Source: BJHL01 sp035299305 (lineage in GTDB: Bacteria; Planctomycetota; Phycisphaerae; Phycisphaerales; UBA1924). From it: a DNA stretch of 64,000 nt. The notes under the pieces are model-generated. The model had not been told where the DNA came from. It saw nothing but the letters and a program-made list of their open reading frames with translations, and did no database searches. The position numbers and the translations under genes are program-made. How positions within the stretch are numbered: the stretch's first letter is position 1; every line of letters starts with the position of its first letter. Location: assembly GCA_035299305.1 (NCBI GenBank), contig DATGWV010000237.1, positions 14,221-78,220 of the forward strand, in the 5' to 3' direction. Below, one piece after another: positions 25,377 to 33,186 of this stretch.

Positions 25377-25412
25377 AAGGCTGCCAACTGGCCCATTCTA
25401 ATTGGCAGCCTT
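25377..25412. repeat. Hairpin repeat, copy 7
   Basis: AAGGCTGCCAA 25377-25387 and its complement 25402-25412, loop CTGGCCCATTCTAA. Between two convergent genes; an extra GGCAGCCTTG follows directly. Confidence 0.8.
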
Positions 25413-25440
25413 GGCAGCCTTGCGTCGTCATGCTTGTGGC

Positions 25441-26202
25441 TCAGATCGCGATGCCCGGCACGCTCGCGAGACTTGAGAGGCCAAGCGGCTCTTTGGTCCA
25501 GAACGGTTCGGCGGTCTGCACGCGGATGCGTGTGCCCATGTAGCGGTCGTGGGCGGCGAGTTGGTCCGGCAGTTCGGCGTTGGCCTGTGAGAGTCCCGGG
25601 CGCGGGCCGAACTGCGATGTGTACGCCATCACGCTGCGGATTTTCTTCTCGCTGAAGCCGGTGGTGTCGAAGACGAAGTGCGGATCGGGCACGCGGCGCA
25701 GGTGCGAGCAGTAGTAGTAGAAGACCCAGCTCGGATAGATGGGCGGGCCGATCTGTGTGGAGCCGGGCGGCGTGGGCATCTCGATTTTCGTCAGCTTCGC
25801 GTCAAAGCGCGCGTCTTCCGCGATGCGCGTGACGGCGATGTGATCAGGGTGTGCGTCGAGCGGATGCGGCATGAACAGCACGTTTGCCTGATGAGCGCGG
25901 ATGACGCCTGCGACCTTGTGCCGAGCTTCGATGCTGTGCGTGACCGTGCGATTGGGCAGGTCGAGCATGATGCGTGCGAGCCTGCCTCCCCGTGACTGCG
26001 CTGCGGCGGATGGCGCGAGCTCTCGCAGGGCTGCGGCGGCCTCGATAAGGCGCGACGAGCGATCGCCAAAGGGCGTGGGGCTGCCGTCTGTCATGTCGGC
26101 GATGAGGACGTTGTGGCCTTGCTCAGCGAGCGCGGCGATGGTGCCGCCCATGCCGATTTCGGCGTCGTCGGGGTGCGGAGCGATGATGAGGATGTTGGCC
26201 AT
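25441..26202 (-). CDS. PIG-L-family deacetylase, BshB-like
   Basis: 253 residues. Zinc motif HPDD in ILIIAPHPDDAEIGMGGT near residue 10 and a second HPLDAHPDH near 113, as in PIG-L/MshB/BshB N-acetylglucosaminide deacetylases. The length, the LDLPNRTV segment and AYTSQFG near the C-terminus are closest to BshB1, which deacetylates GlcNAc-malate for bacillithiol. No other bsh gene is present, so the substrate is an inference. It starts seven bases after the histidine kinase gene ends, so the two are probably co-transcribed. Confidence 0.75.
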   Translation of the reverse strand: MANILIIAPHPDDAEIGMGGTIAALAEQGHNVLIADMTDGSPTPFGDRSSRLIEAAAALRELAPSAAAQSRGGRLARIMLDLPNRTVTHSIEARHKVAGVIRAHQANVLFMPHPLDAHPDHIAVTRIAEDARFDAKLTKIEMPTPPGSTQIGPPIYPSWVFYYYCSHLRRVPDPHFVFDTTGFSEKKIRSVMAYTSQFGPRPGLSQANAELPDQLAAHDRYMGTRIRVQTAEPFWTKEPLGLSSLASVPGIAI

Positions 26203-26208
26203 GATGAG

Positions 26209-27990
26209 TTAGGTATGTGTCGCACTGGGGTCGAGCATGCTGCTGCCATCCGCGGGCAGCACCATGCGGAACGTCGCACCTTTGCCTTCGTCACTCGTGA
26301 GCGTCAGCGTGCCGCCGTGTTGCTGAGCGACGCGCTTGGCCACGGCAAGGCCCAGGCCTGTGCCCTTCACGCCTTTGGTGGTGTGGAACGGTTCGAAGAT
26401 CCAGCGTTGTTTGGCTTGGGGAATGCCGGCACCGTTGTCGATCACGGCGATGTCGACTTCGGCGTGACTGACGGTGGTGCCGTTGGTGCGTTTGGAGCCT
26501 TGCGGGCGATAGACCACGCGCACGGTCACGATGCCTTCTTCGGGCTTCACGGCTTCGATCGCGTTGGTGATGAGGTTCATCAGCGCCTGGTGCAGCAGAG
26601 GCGGGTCAATCGGCACGGGCGGCGTTTCGCTGTCGATGTCGACGACGAGCGCGACTTGTTTGCCGCGTGTCTGCGGCTCGAGAATCTCCACGCAGTCGTC
26701 GATGATGCCGCTGAGCTGCGCGAGTTCGGGCTCGATGCGACGCTGGCGTGAGAAGGCGAGCATGTTGAGCGTGAGGCTCACGATGCGCGAGAGGTTGCGA
26801 TGCAGAATGGGCCAGCCGCCCTTGGCAATCTTCAGATCGTCTTTGCTGAGGCCCATTTCGACGACGTCGGCCCCGCCGCGAAGGCCTTGCAAGATGTTCT
26901 TGATGCTGTGGCTGAGCGTCGCGACGGTTTCACCGATGGCGGCGAGGCGTTCGGCTTGCAACTTCTCTTGGTAGAGCTGCGCGTTGGCGAGGGCGAGGCC
27001 GGCGTGCTGGCCCACGGCGTTCATGAGCGCGAGTTGTTCAGCGGTAAAGGTGTAGTTGGCAACGCTGCTATCGATGTAAATCGCGCCGTAGGTCTTGTCG
27101 CGGAAGCGAATGGGCGAGCAGATCGCGCTGCGAATGCTCAGTCGCTGCACGCTGTCGCCCTTCGCGAAGCGCGGATCGGTCATGGCGTTGCTGGACAGGA
27201 TGCCTTCGCTCTTGGTGATGACGTGCTGGAGAATGGTGCGCGAGACGTGGATCTTCTGGTCTTCCACCGCGAGCACCGCGTCGCGGTATCGCACGGCAGC
27301 GGGCAGATATCGCTGGTCGTTGGTTTCGTCAACGAGCATGATGCAACCGCGCTGCGGATGGAACTCACTGAAGACCAGGTCCATCACGCCTTCGAGCAAC
27401 TGAGCGCGGTCCATGACGCGCTCGGTCAGCATGCTGGTGAGGCGATAGATGATGCGCAGGTGATCCATCGCCGCCGCGCGGGGTTCGGGCTCGGCGAGAA
27501 TCACGGAGTCGTCGTTGGGATTGCTGGGCACATTGGCGGGCGTTGTGCTGCGAGTTCCGCCGTTCGCGGGCTTGGGGGGTTTCTTGTCGTCCCGTGGCGT
27601 CAGCGTTTTCTCGCTGAGTGCATAGCTGGGTAGCGAGCGTTCGACGGTCGGCGTCAGTCGGTCCTTTCCAACCACGCGCACGCTCTCAGCGGCTTTGGTT
27701 TCCGTCACACCAAACACCAGCACGCTCTGGCCCACGCGAATCTGATCACCCGGGCGCAGCCGCTCGCGCTGCCAGATGCGTGTGCCGTTCACGTATGTGC
27801 CGTTCTGACTTTCGAGGTCGCGGATGTACCAGACGCCATCGTCGGGCGTGAGTTCGGCGTGCCGGCGAGAGATGGCGTTGTCATCGATGGGCAGGGCCTC
27901 GCTGCTGCGCCCGAGCAACTGCGGCTCGTGATTGGGCAAGTTGAACGTCTTGCCTTTGCCGGGGCCTTGGATGACGGAGAGGACGAGCAT
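26209..27990 (-). CDS. FHA-GAF sensor histidine kinase
   Basis: 593 residues in the order FHA domain (1-95, with GRSS and SRRHAEL, which bind phosphothreonine), a linker, a GAF domain (about 180-340), HisKA with the phospho-acceptor H361 in ATLSHSIKNILQGL, and a HATPase domain with DNGAGIP and KGTGLGLAVAKR. There is no transmembrane segment, so it is cytoplasmic. The FHA input suggests crosstalk with serine/threonine kinases, which planctomycetes have in number. No response regulator is adjacent. Confidence 0.85.
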   Translation of the reverse strand: MLVLSVIQGPGKGKTFNLPNHEPQLLGRSSEALPIDDNAISRRHAELTPDDGVWYIRDLESQNGTYVNGTRIWQRERLRPGDQIRVGQSVLVFGVTETKAAESVRVVGKDRLTPTVERSLPSYALSEKTLTPRDDKKPPKPANGGTRSTTPANVPSNPNDDSVILAEPEPRAAAMDHLRIIYRLTSMLTERVMDRAQLLEGVMDLVFSEFHPQRGCIMLVDETNDQRYLPAAVRYRDAVLAVEDQKIHVSRTILQHVITKSEGILSSNAMTDPRFAKGDSVQRLSIRSAICSPIRFRDKTYGAIYIDSSVANYTFTAEQLALMNAVGQHAGLALANAQLYQEKLQAERLAAIGETVATLSHSIKNILQGLRGGADVVEMGLSKDDLKIAKGGWPILHRNLSRIVSLTLNMLAFSRQRRIEPELAQLSGIIDDCVEILEPQTRGKQVALVVDIDSETPPVPIDPPLLHQALMNLITNAIEAVKPEEGIVTVRVVYRPQGSKRTNGTTVSHAEVDIAVIDNGAGIPQAKQRWIFEPFHTTKGVKGTGLGLAVAKRVAQQHGGTLTLTSDEGKGATFRMVLPADGSSMLDPSATHT

Positions 27991-28014
27991 GGGGGAGCGT
28001 AGTGGGGAAGGATC

Positions 28015-28050
28015 GAAGTACCAGAGTGCGAAGTGCCAGAGTGCAAAGTG
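28015..28050. repeat. 15-bp direct repeat upstream of the histidine kinase gene
   Basis: GAAGTACCAGAGTGC 28015-28029, GAAGTGCCAGAGTGC 28030-28044 and a partial third copy. It begins 25 bases before the kinase start, where an operator would lie. Confidence 0.6.
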
Positions 28051-28132
28051 TCGGGCGGCGGCCGGGCAGGGTTGTCAGCGAGGCGCGTCGCTCGGCTTTG
28101 CTAGTTGCCTGGGTCGCACCAGCAACGGTGTC

Positions 28133-28702
28133 TCACATTTCCTCCACCCACTCGCGCCACACGCGCAGCGCGCGTCGCCAGGGGTTTCGCGTTCCTGGCA
28201 GGCAATATGCGGGGTCAGTCCAGCGTTCCATGCACCAGATGAATCGGGCCACACTCGCTCGTTCCGCTGGCGACCACGGCGGCGGCTTGGCGATTTGGCG
28301 GAGTACTTCCGCAAATCGCTGGTCGTCCAAATTGCGTGTGAGGGTTCGCGTGCGTTTTTCTTCCGGCTCGTCGCTGCCTCGGGCGAGCATGAGAAATCGC
28401 ATCATCGTCGGAGGAACGTAGTAGCGGTATGCGGGACGCTCGAGGAAGACCCAGCCGCCGATGCCGCCGAACGGTCGCCAGCGTGCGTCATCGATGAGTT
28501 GCGTCCAATGCGTGTCGAGATCGGCCCGGCGAGCGGCCGCTCGTTCTTCGGCCGATCCGTAGTGGTCCACGACGACACTCTCCGACCACGACATCATCTC
28601 TGGGGCGCCCTTGCCACGGTGCACATGGGCGAAAGCCGCCGTGATGTCCGTCCGCAGGCGATCGCGCCACTCGATTTCGTGTGCTCGTAGCGGCCGAAAC
28701 AT
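28133..28702 (-). CDS. Hypothetical protein, possibly DUF6714-like
   Basis: 189 residues, soluble, rich in Trp, Arg and Glu. The central segment WTQLIDDARWRPFGGIGGWVFLERPAYRYYVPPTMMRFL recalls the DUF6714 pattern (a W and G motif followed by YY-P-x-M). Most of the C-terminal part is charged helices with WRRALRVWREW at the end. The function is unknown. It is divergent from the PepSY gene and not tightly linked to others. Confidence 0.5.
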   Translation of the reverse strand: MFRPLRAHEIEWRDRLRTDITAAFAHVHRGKGAPEMMSWSESVVVDHYGSAEERAAARRADLDTHWTQLIDDARWRPFGGIGGWVFLERPAYRYYVPPTMMRFLMLARGSDEPEEKRTRTLTRNLDDQRFAEVLRQIAKPPPWSPAERASVARFIWCMERWTDPAYCLPGTRNPWRRALRVWREWVEEM

Positions 28703-28942
28703 GTGTTGAGGGTACGGGTAATGGGCTGGAAGTTGTTATCAGGCCTTCACGAGCCGGGAACCGCGACCCGATCGGCCTATCCCCCTCGCCCGGGTATCAA
28801 TTACTCTGCATTGCACGGAAAAATCCTGACAGTGCCCGCTGCCACCCGACGCATGTTCAGCAACCAGTTTGTCAGATTCGTGCCCCGGGGTGGATGGAAG
28901 GGGCGAGTGGTCTGGCCGTTTCCCGTTTCCAAGGAGTTTCTC

Positions 28943-30097
28943 ATGCACACGCGTCTTACTCGCCTCGCCCCCGTTGTCAGCCTCGCGTTGGTTCTCGCCG
29001 CTGGCAGCGTGCTGCCCGCCGCCCACGCCTCGGGCCTTGACGATTTCCCCCAGAACACCGTCTTCCCCGCAGCCAACACGCTGATCGGCTGGCAGGCGGC
29101 CATCGATGCGACGCGCAACGCGGCTGGCAACGGCGTTATCTCGCGCATCAAGCTGGAACGCGAGAACGGCGTGTGGGTGTATCGCTCGGAGATGGGCATC
29201 GGCACGTTCCGCCAGTCGGCCCGCGTGGAAGTGAACGCGACGACGGGCGCGGTCACTCGCATCCGTCGCAGCAACACGGGCGGCGGCGAGATGCGCAACC
29301 TGCAGAACATCGCCAATTCGCTCAGCACGATCACGGTGAGCTTCCCGCAAGCCGCGAGCATCGCGGAAGCGCGCGTGCCCGGTCTGCAGACGTATGACAT
29401 CGCTCTCGAGCGGTCGGGCAGCCGGCCTCTGGCGTACAAGGTGCAGATGTGGGTCTCTGGCGGCGCCGCGGAAGTCCGCGTGAACGCCGTGACGGGCGCG
29501 ATCATCAGCGTGCAGACGGTCGGCACGATTCCGCAGGGCGGCACCACGCCTCCTGCTGGTGGCGGCACGACCCCGCCCGCCGGTGGTGGCACCACGCCTC
29601 CGGCTGGTGGCGGCACGACTCCGCCCGCAGGCGGCGGCGTCACGCCGGTCGCGCTGACGGGTGACACACTGAAGCTTGCGAACGCGATCAGCGCGTCGCT
29701 CGCGACCGAACCGGCTGGCACGCTCTTCTTGGAAGCGTCGTTCAAACGCAACCGCTTCATCAACAGCATCGAAGTGAAGACCGTTGAATCGGGCTCGCTC
29801 GCGGCTGAGGAAATCACCCTCAGCACCAGCACCGGCGCCATCACCCGTCGTGAGAACGAAGGCCTGGATGCGGGCGATGCGGCGCAGGCCAGCGCTCTGT
29901 TCGCGGCTCTGAACGGCCAGACTGTCATTGGTCACGCCGACGCCATGGGCCGCGCTCTTGCCGTCCGCTCGGGCCAGGTGACCGAAGTTGAAATGCAGAT
30001 GCTGGGCGCCACGGCCATCTACGAAGTGAAGGTGCAGCAAGGCACCCGCGAGCGCAGCGTGAAGGTCAATGCCATCACCGGCGCGATCATCCAGTAA
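28943..30097 (+). CDS. Exported protein with four PepSY-like repeats
   Basis: 384 residues from ATG 28943, which has AAGGAG six bases upstream; the open frame extends 80 codons upstream without protein-like sequence. Signal peptide at 1-29. Four PepSY-like units follow, each ending in the pattern VNA-x-TGAI or similar (VNATTGAV, VNAVTGAI, STSTGAI, VNAITGAI). Between units two and three is a Gly/Thr/Pro linker made of four TTPPAGGG repeats (29550-29640). PepSY domains commonly inhibit proteases or mature with them. The probable location is the periplasm or surface. Confidence 0.75.
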   Translation: MHTRLTRLAPVVSLALVLAAGSVLPAAHASGLDDFPQNTVFPAANTLIGWQAAIDATRNAAGNGVISRIKLERENGVWVYRSEMGIGTFRQSARVEVNATTGAVTRIRRSNTGGGEMRNLQNIANSLSTITVSFPQAASIAEARVPGLQTYDIALERSGSRPLAYKVQMWVSGGAAEVRVNAVTGAIISVQTVGTIPQGGTTPPAGGGTTPPAGGGTTPPAGGGTTPPAGGGVTPVALTGDTLKLANAISASLATEPAGTLFLEASFKRNRFINSIEVKTVESGSLAAEEITLSTSTGAITRRENEGLDAGDAAQASALFAALNGQTVIGHADAMGRALAVRSGQVTEVEMQMLGATAIYEVKVQQGTRERSVKVNAITGAIIQ

Positions 30098-30117
30098 CCG
30101 TCCCTTCTCGTGAAGCA

Positions 30118-30190
30118 CGATCGCTCGTGTCGCGTTCTGTCAACATCGCTTCCCCCTCCGATGTTGGCATCCTCCGCACACGAGCGATCG
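30118..30190 (+). other. Nested inverted-repeat structure (candidate structured RNA or 3' UTR)
   Basis: Outer perfect 13-bp stem CGATCGCTCGTGT 30118-30130 with its complement 30178-30190. Inside it is an 8-bp stem CAACATCG 30141-30148 with its complement 30159-30166. A strong terminator follows at 30197. It lies 20 bases after the PepSY gene stop. Confidence 0.6.
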
Positions 30191-30196
30191 AGCCTG

Positions 30197-30231
30197 ACAA
30201 CGCCTGCCTGCAAGCAGGCGTTGTCGCTTTT
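30197..30231 (+). terminator. Rho-independent terminator
   Basis: Perfect 11-bp stem ACAACGCCTGC 30197-30207 with its complement 30214-30224, loop CTGCAA, followed by CGCTTTT. It ends the transcript of the PepSY gene or of the structured RNA before it. Confidence 0.75.
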
Positions 30232-30314
30232 GCCTCCGCTCCTTCCCCAACACGAGCGGTGGGGGCGGGCCCAGTAGCCAAGGCCCCCCGCCCCGTGTAT
30301 GCTGCATCCGCGTG

Positions 30315-31772
30315 ATGGAGGCTTCCCAGTCCGGCGACAGCCACGCGTCCCACGCGCTTGCCGAAGGCTCGCGCGAGTTCTGGGCCGCGTTCGATGCTGA
30401 ACGCGCTCGCATTCTGCGTCGACGCATGCTGTGGTACAGCGGCGTGATGATGTTTCTGCTGGCGATCGCGGTACTGGGCAACCTGATTCAGTATCTCAAT
30501 CCCACGTACGCGGATGGCACGCCCAAGCGGAACATCGAGTTTGAACTGATCTCCGTCGGCGGCGGATTTCTGGCCTTCGCGGTGATGTTTGTGCTCGTGC
30601 GTGTGCGAAAGCCGGACCGCCGGCGGCTGGTGTCGCTCACGACGATCATTTCGATTGTCGCCGCTGCGGTGATCACGACGTTCTACACGCTCGCGGTGAT
30701 GGTTGATGCGCCGCAGAGCCAAGGCGGGACAGTGCCCGACAATGATCCGACGCATGCGCACGACATGGTCGTGATCAACACGTTCTTTGTGCAGGCGATG
30801 GCGTGCCTGCTGATTCCCATGCCGATGCGCGAGTCGTCTCGGTTTTCATTGCCTGCGTGGCTTCTGATTCCGCTGACGCTTGCGCTGATCGTGCAAGCCA
30901 CGACGCGGCAGACGATCGGGTACAGCATTCTGGGCGCTGTCGTGATGCTGCTGCCCATGCTCTGGAGCGCGTGGCGGTATCGGGAGATGGACGCTCGCTT
31001 CACGTCGCACCAGCGGCTGGCGAAGTTTGAGGAGGTCGCATCCGAACTTGCGTACGCGCGTCGCATTCATGAAGCGTTGTTTCCGCCGTTCATCACGCGC
31101 GGGCCGATTCGCGTCGCGTACACGTATGAGCCGATGCGTGAGATCGGCGGCGACTTTCTGTTCGTCTGGCCTTTGCATGCACCGCCCAGTCAGAGCGATG
31201 CGCCCATCACGATCGTGCTGATTGACGTTTCGGGGCACGGCGTTGCGGCGGCACTGGCAGTGAACCGGTTTCATGGCGAGCTTCGCCGATTCTTTGCCGC
31301 CTCGCCGCAGGGGACGCCCGCGGAGTTGATCACAGCGCTGAATGCGTTCGCGCATGAGGAGCTCGCACCGCAGGCGGTTTTCGCCACAGCGATGTGCGTG
31401 CAAGTTGACCCGCGCACCAACGTGGTGCTGGCCGCGAATGCAGGACATCCGCCCGCATTGCACCGCAGCGCGGCGGGAGCGATCACGCCGATCAATGCAA
31501 CGGCGACGATGCTCGGTGTGCTGCCGCCTGACTTGTTTGCGTCAGACCCTTGCGAGCTCTCGCTTTCGCCTGGTGACACGCTGCTGATGTACACCGACGG
31601 CCTGAGCGAAACGGCGGGAGACAACAACGAGTTCTTCGGTGTGGAACGCATTGCCGAGGTGCTAAAGGACACGGGACGCGAACCGCACACGCAGCTAGCT
31701 CGGCGGGCCGCGTCGTTCCGCGTGGGTTCGTCGCGCGACGATCTGCTGGTGGTGCAAGTCACGCGAGCGTGA
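30315..31772 (+). CDS. Membrane-bound SpoIIE-type PP2C phosphatase
   Basis: 485 residues from ATG 30315 (a GTG at 30312 is directly in front). A hydrophobic half with six spans (about 40-230) is followed by a SpoIIE/RsbU catalytic domain (about 265-480) with EIGGDFLF, IVLIDVSGHGVAAAL and DTLLMYTDGLSE, which carry the metal-binding Asp residues. It would dephosphorylate an anti-sigma-antagonist or similar protein under control of the membrane part. It overlaps the next gene by four bases. Confidence 0.8.
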   Translation: MEASQSGDSHASHALAEGSREFWAAFDAERARILRRRMLWYSGVMMFLLAIAVLGNLIQYLNPTYADGTPKRNIEFELISVGGGFLAFAVMFVLVRVRKPDRRRLVSLTTIISIVAAAVITTFYTLAVMVDAPQSQGGTVPDNDPTHAHDMVVINTFFVQAMACLLIPMPMRESSRFSLPAWLLIPLTLALIVQATTRQTIGYSILGAVVMLLPMLWSAWRYREMDARFTSHQRLAKFEEVASELAYARRIHEALFPPFITRGPIRVAYTYEPMREIGGDFLFVWPLHAPPSQSDAPITIVLIDVSGHGVAAALAVNRFHGELRRFFAASPQGTPAELITALNAFAHEELAPQAVFATAMCVQVDPRTNVVLAANAGHPPALHRSAAGAITPINATATMLGVLPPDLFASDPCELSLSPGDTLLMYTDGLSETAGDNNEFFGVERIAEVLKDTGREPHTQLARRAASFRVGSSRDDLLVVQVTRA

Positions 31773-32776
31773 AGGATGGTTCACTCGGGCTCGTCGGGCG
31801 CGGGGCCCTCATAACCTGCTGTGTGCAATCTGGCGATTCCAGCCTCGTCAAACTCGCGACCGATCAGGTGCTGGTCATCGCCACCGTGGTCGGCGCGGCT
31901 GCCACTCTGCCTGCGCTGATTGAGTTCATTCTCGAATGGCGCAAGCGCCGGGAGCGCGTGGCGCTGAGCATGGATGATGAGCCGCTCACGGCGACGAGCC
32001 CGGATGATGTGCAGCTTGTGGGCCTGAATCATGTGCTGGCGGATATCGCGGACCTCATCGATCGTGCGCGGTTTCCGCAGGCTTATCGCGATTTGAAGCT
32101 GGGCAACGAGTTGCTCATTCTGGGGCCGCATCTTTCGGGGAAGAAGACGCTTGCTCGCCGGATCGCGCAGCTCGCGGGTATTCCACGCATCATCACCATC
32201 TACAACCCGCGCAACAGCGATGCGCTCGCGAAGGCCAAGTCGCGGCTGCGTCGCAAGACGGATGACAAGATCGCGCTCTTGCTGCCGAACCTTGATCAGG
32301 TCTTTGAGTCCGACGCGCCGCAGAGTGATCGGGATGAGGAAGTGGAAGCCGAGCTGGATGCACTCATCGAGACGGTTGCCAATCGTCCCAACGTGCTCAT
32401 TATCGCGACGGCCAGCAAGCTGACTGAAGGCGACGATCTCGACAATCTATTCGGCATGAAGATCGTGCTGCCCGGCGCGGCTCCGATCGGCCGGCGACCG
32501 GGTTCGCTGTCTCCCGATCACAAGGCGTTGCTGCGCGAAGTCGCGACGCATTATCTCAAGCGAGCGAACGAAGCGGGCTGCGTGCTTATGGGCATTTCTG
32601 CGGCGGAGGCCATCGAACGCATCTTGAGTCGGGCCGCGAACGCTGCAGAGGTGGAAGAGATTATCGAGTCGGCGCGGACGACGGCGATTTATCAGCAGCG
32701 AACAGGGGTTGCGCCGGCGATGCATGTGACGCAGGAGTCGCTGGAAAAGGGCATTCGCCGCGTGATGGGCGCGTGA
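31769..32776 (+). CDS. AAA-like ATPase with N-terminal membrane anchor
   Basis: 335 residues with a GTG start at 31769 inside the end of the phosphatase gene (GTGA overlap), which predicts translational coupling. One membrane segment lies at about 30-50. Walker A-like GPHLSGKKT is near residue 118 (relaxed form) and a Walker B-like IALLLPNLDQ near 169. The C-terminal part has the helical lid pattern of AAA+ proteins. The function is unknown; coupling to a SpoIIE phosphatase suggests a shared signalling role. Confidence 0.6.
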   Translation: MKDGSLGLVGRGALITCCVQSGDSSLVKLATDQVLVIATVVGAAATLPALIEFILEWRKRRERVALSMDDEPLTATSPDDVQLVGLNHVLADIADLIDRARFPQAYRDLKLGNELLILGPHLSGKKTLARRIAQLAGIPRIITIYNPRNSDALAKAKSRLRRKTDDKIALLLPNLDQVFESDAPQSDRDEEVEAELDALIETVANRPNVLIIATASKLTEGDDLDNLFGMKIVLPGAAPIGRRPGSLSPDHKALLREVATHYLKRANEAGCVLMGISAAEAIERILSRAANAAEVEEIIESARTTAIYQQRTGVAPAMHVTQESLEKGIRRVMGA

Positions 32777-32818
32777 GTCAATCGCGTTTGGTCGATTGTC
32801 AATGGGCCGCTGGTCGGT

Positions 32819-33034
32819 TCAGCACATCGCGAGGAAGCTGAGCAGGCTCAGGATGATGATCCGCTTGCGAGTGTCCGACATGGAGAGCAGGAGAGTCATA
32901 AACGCCTCGTCTCGAATTGTGTCCAGCGGTGCGGCGGTCGCCGAGATCGCTGTCCCGACGCTCGTGTCTGGTGTCGCGACCGCATCAAGCAGGTCGCTGG
33001 TCGCACCAAACTGTCGAACATCGATGCTGGTCAT
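32819..33034 (-). CDS. Small hypothetical protein with C-terminal hydrophobic tail
   Basis: 71 codons with no ribosome binding site. Soluble N-terminus and a C-terminal hydrophobic segment (RIIILSLLSFLAMC) that could anchor it in a membrane. It is the only open frame with protein-like composition in the 410 bases between two plus-strand genes. It may not be real. Confidence 0.3.
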   Translation of the reverse strand: MTSIDVRQFGATSDLLDAVATPDTSVGTAISATAAPLDTIRDEAFMTLLLSMSDTRKRIIILSLLSFLAMC

Positions 33035-33186
33035 AGATCAACCCGCGTGCCAAGTCTGAGGCGTGAGAACGTGGAGTGCATGCTACCGCGCCAAAGTCGG
33101 TTTGTGAAGCCGATTTGCGACGTTTTGCGGCTTCTAGGACGACGGGCTCGCCAGACCTCGCGTGCAATGTGCCGAATGTTGCGACG

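Noticed and set aside
29541..29640. Tandem repeat considered as a CRISPR or VNTR array
   Set aside because: The units are in frame and encode TTPPAGGG inside a secreted protein. There are no spacers.
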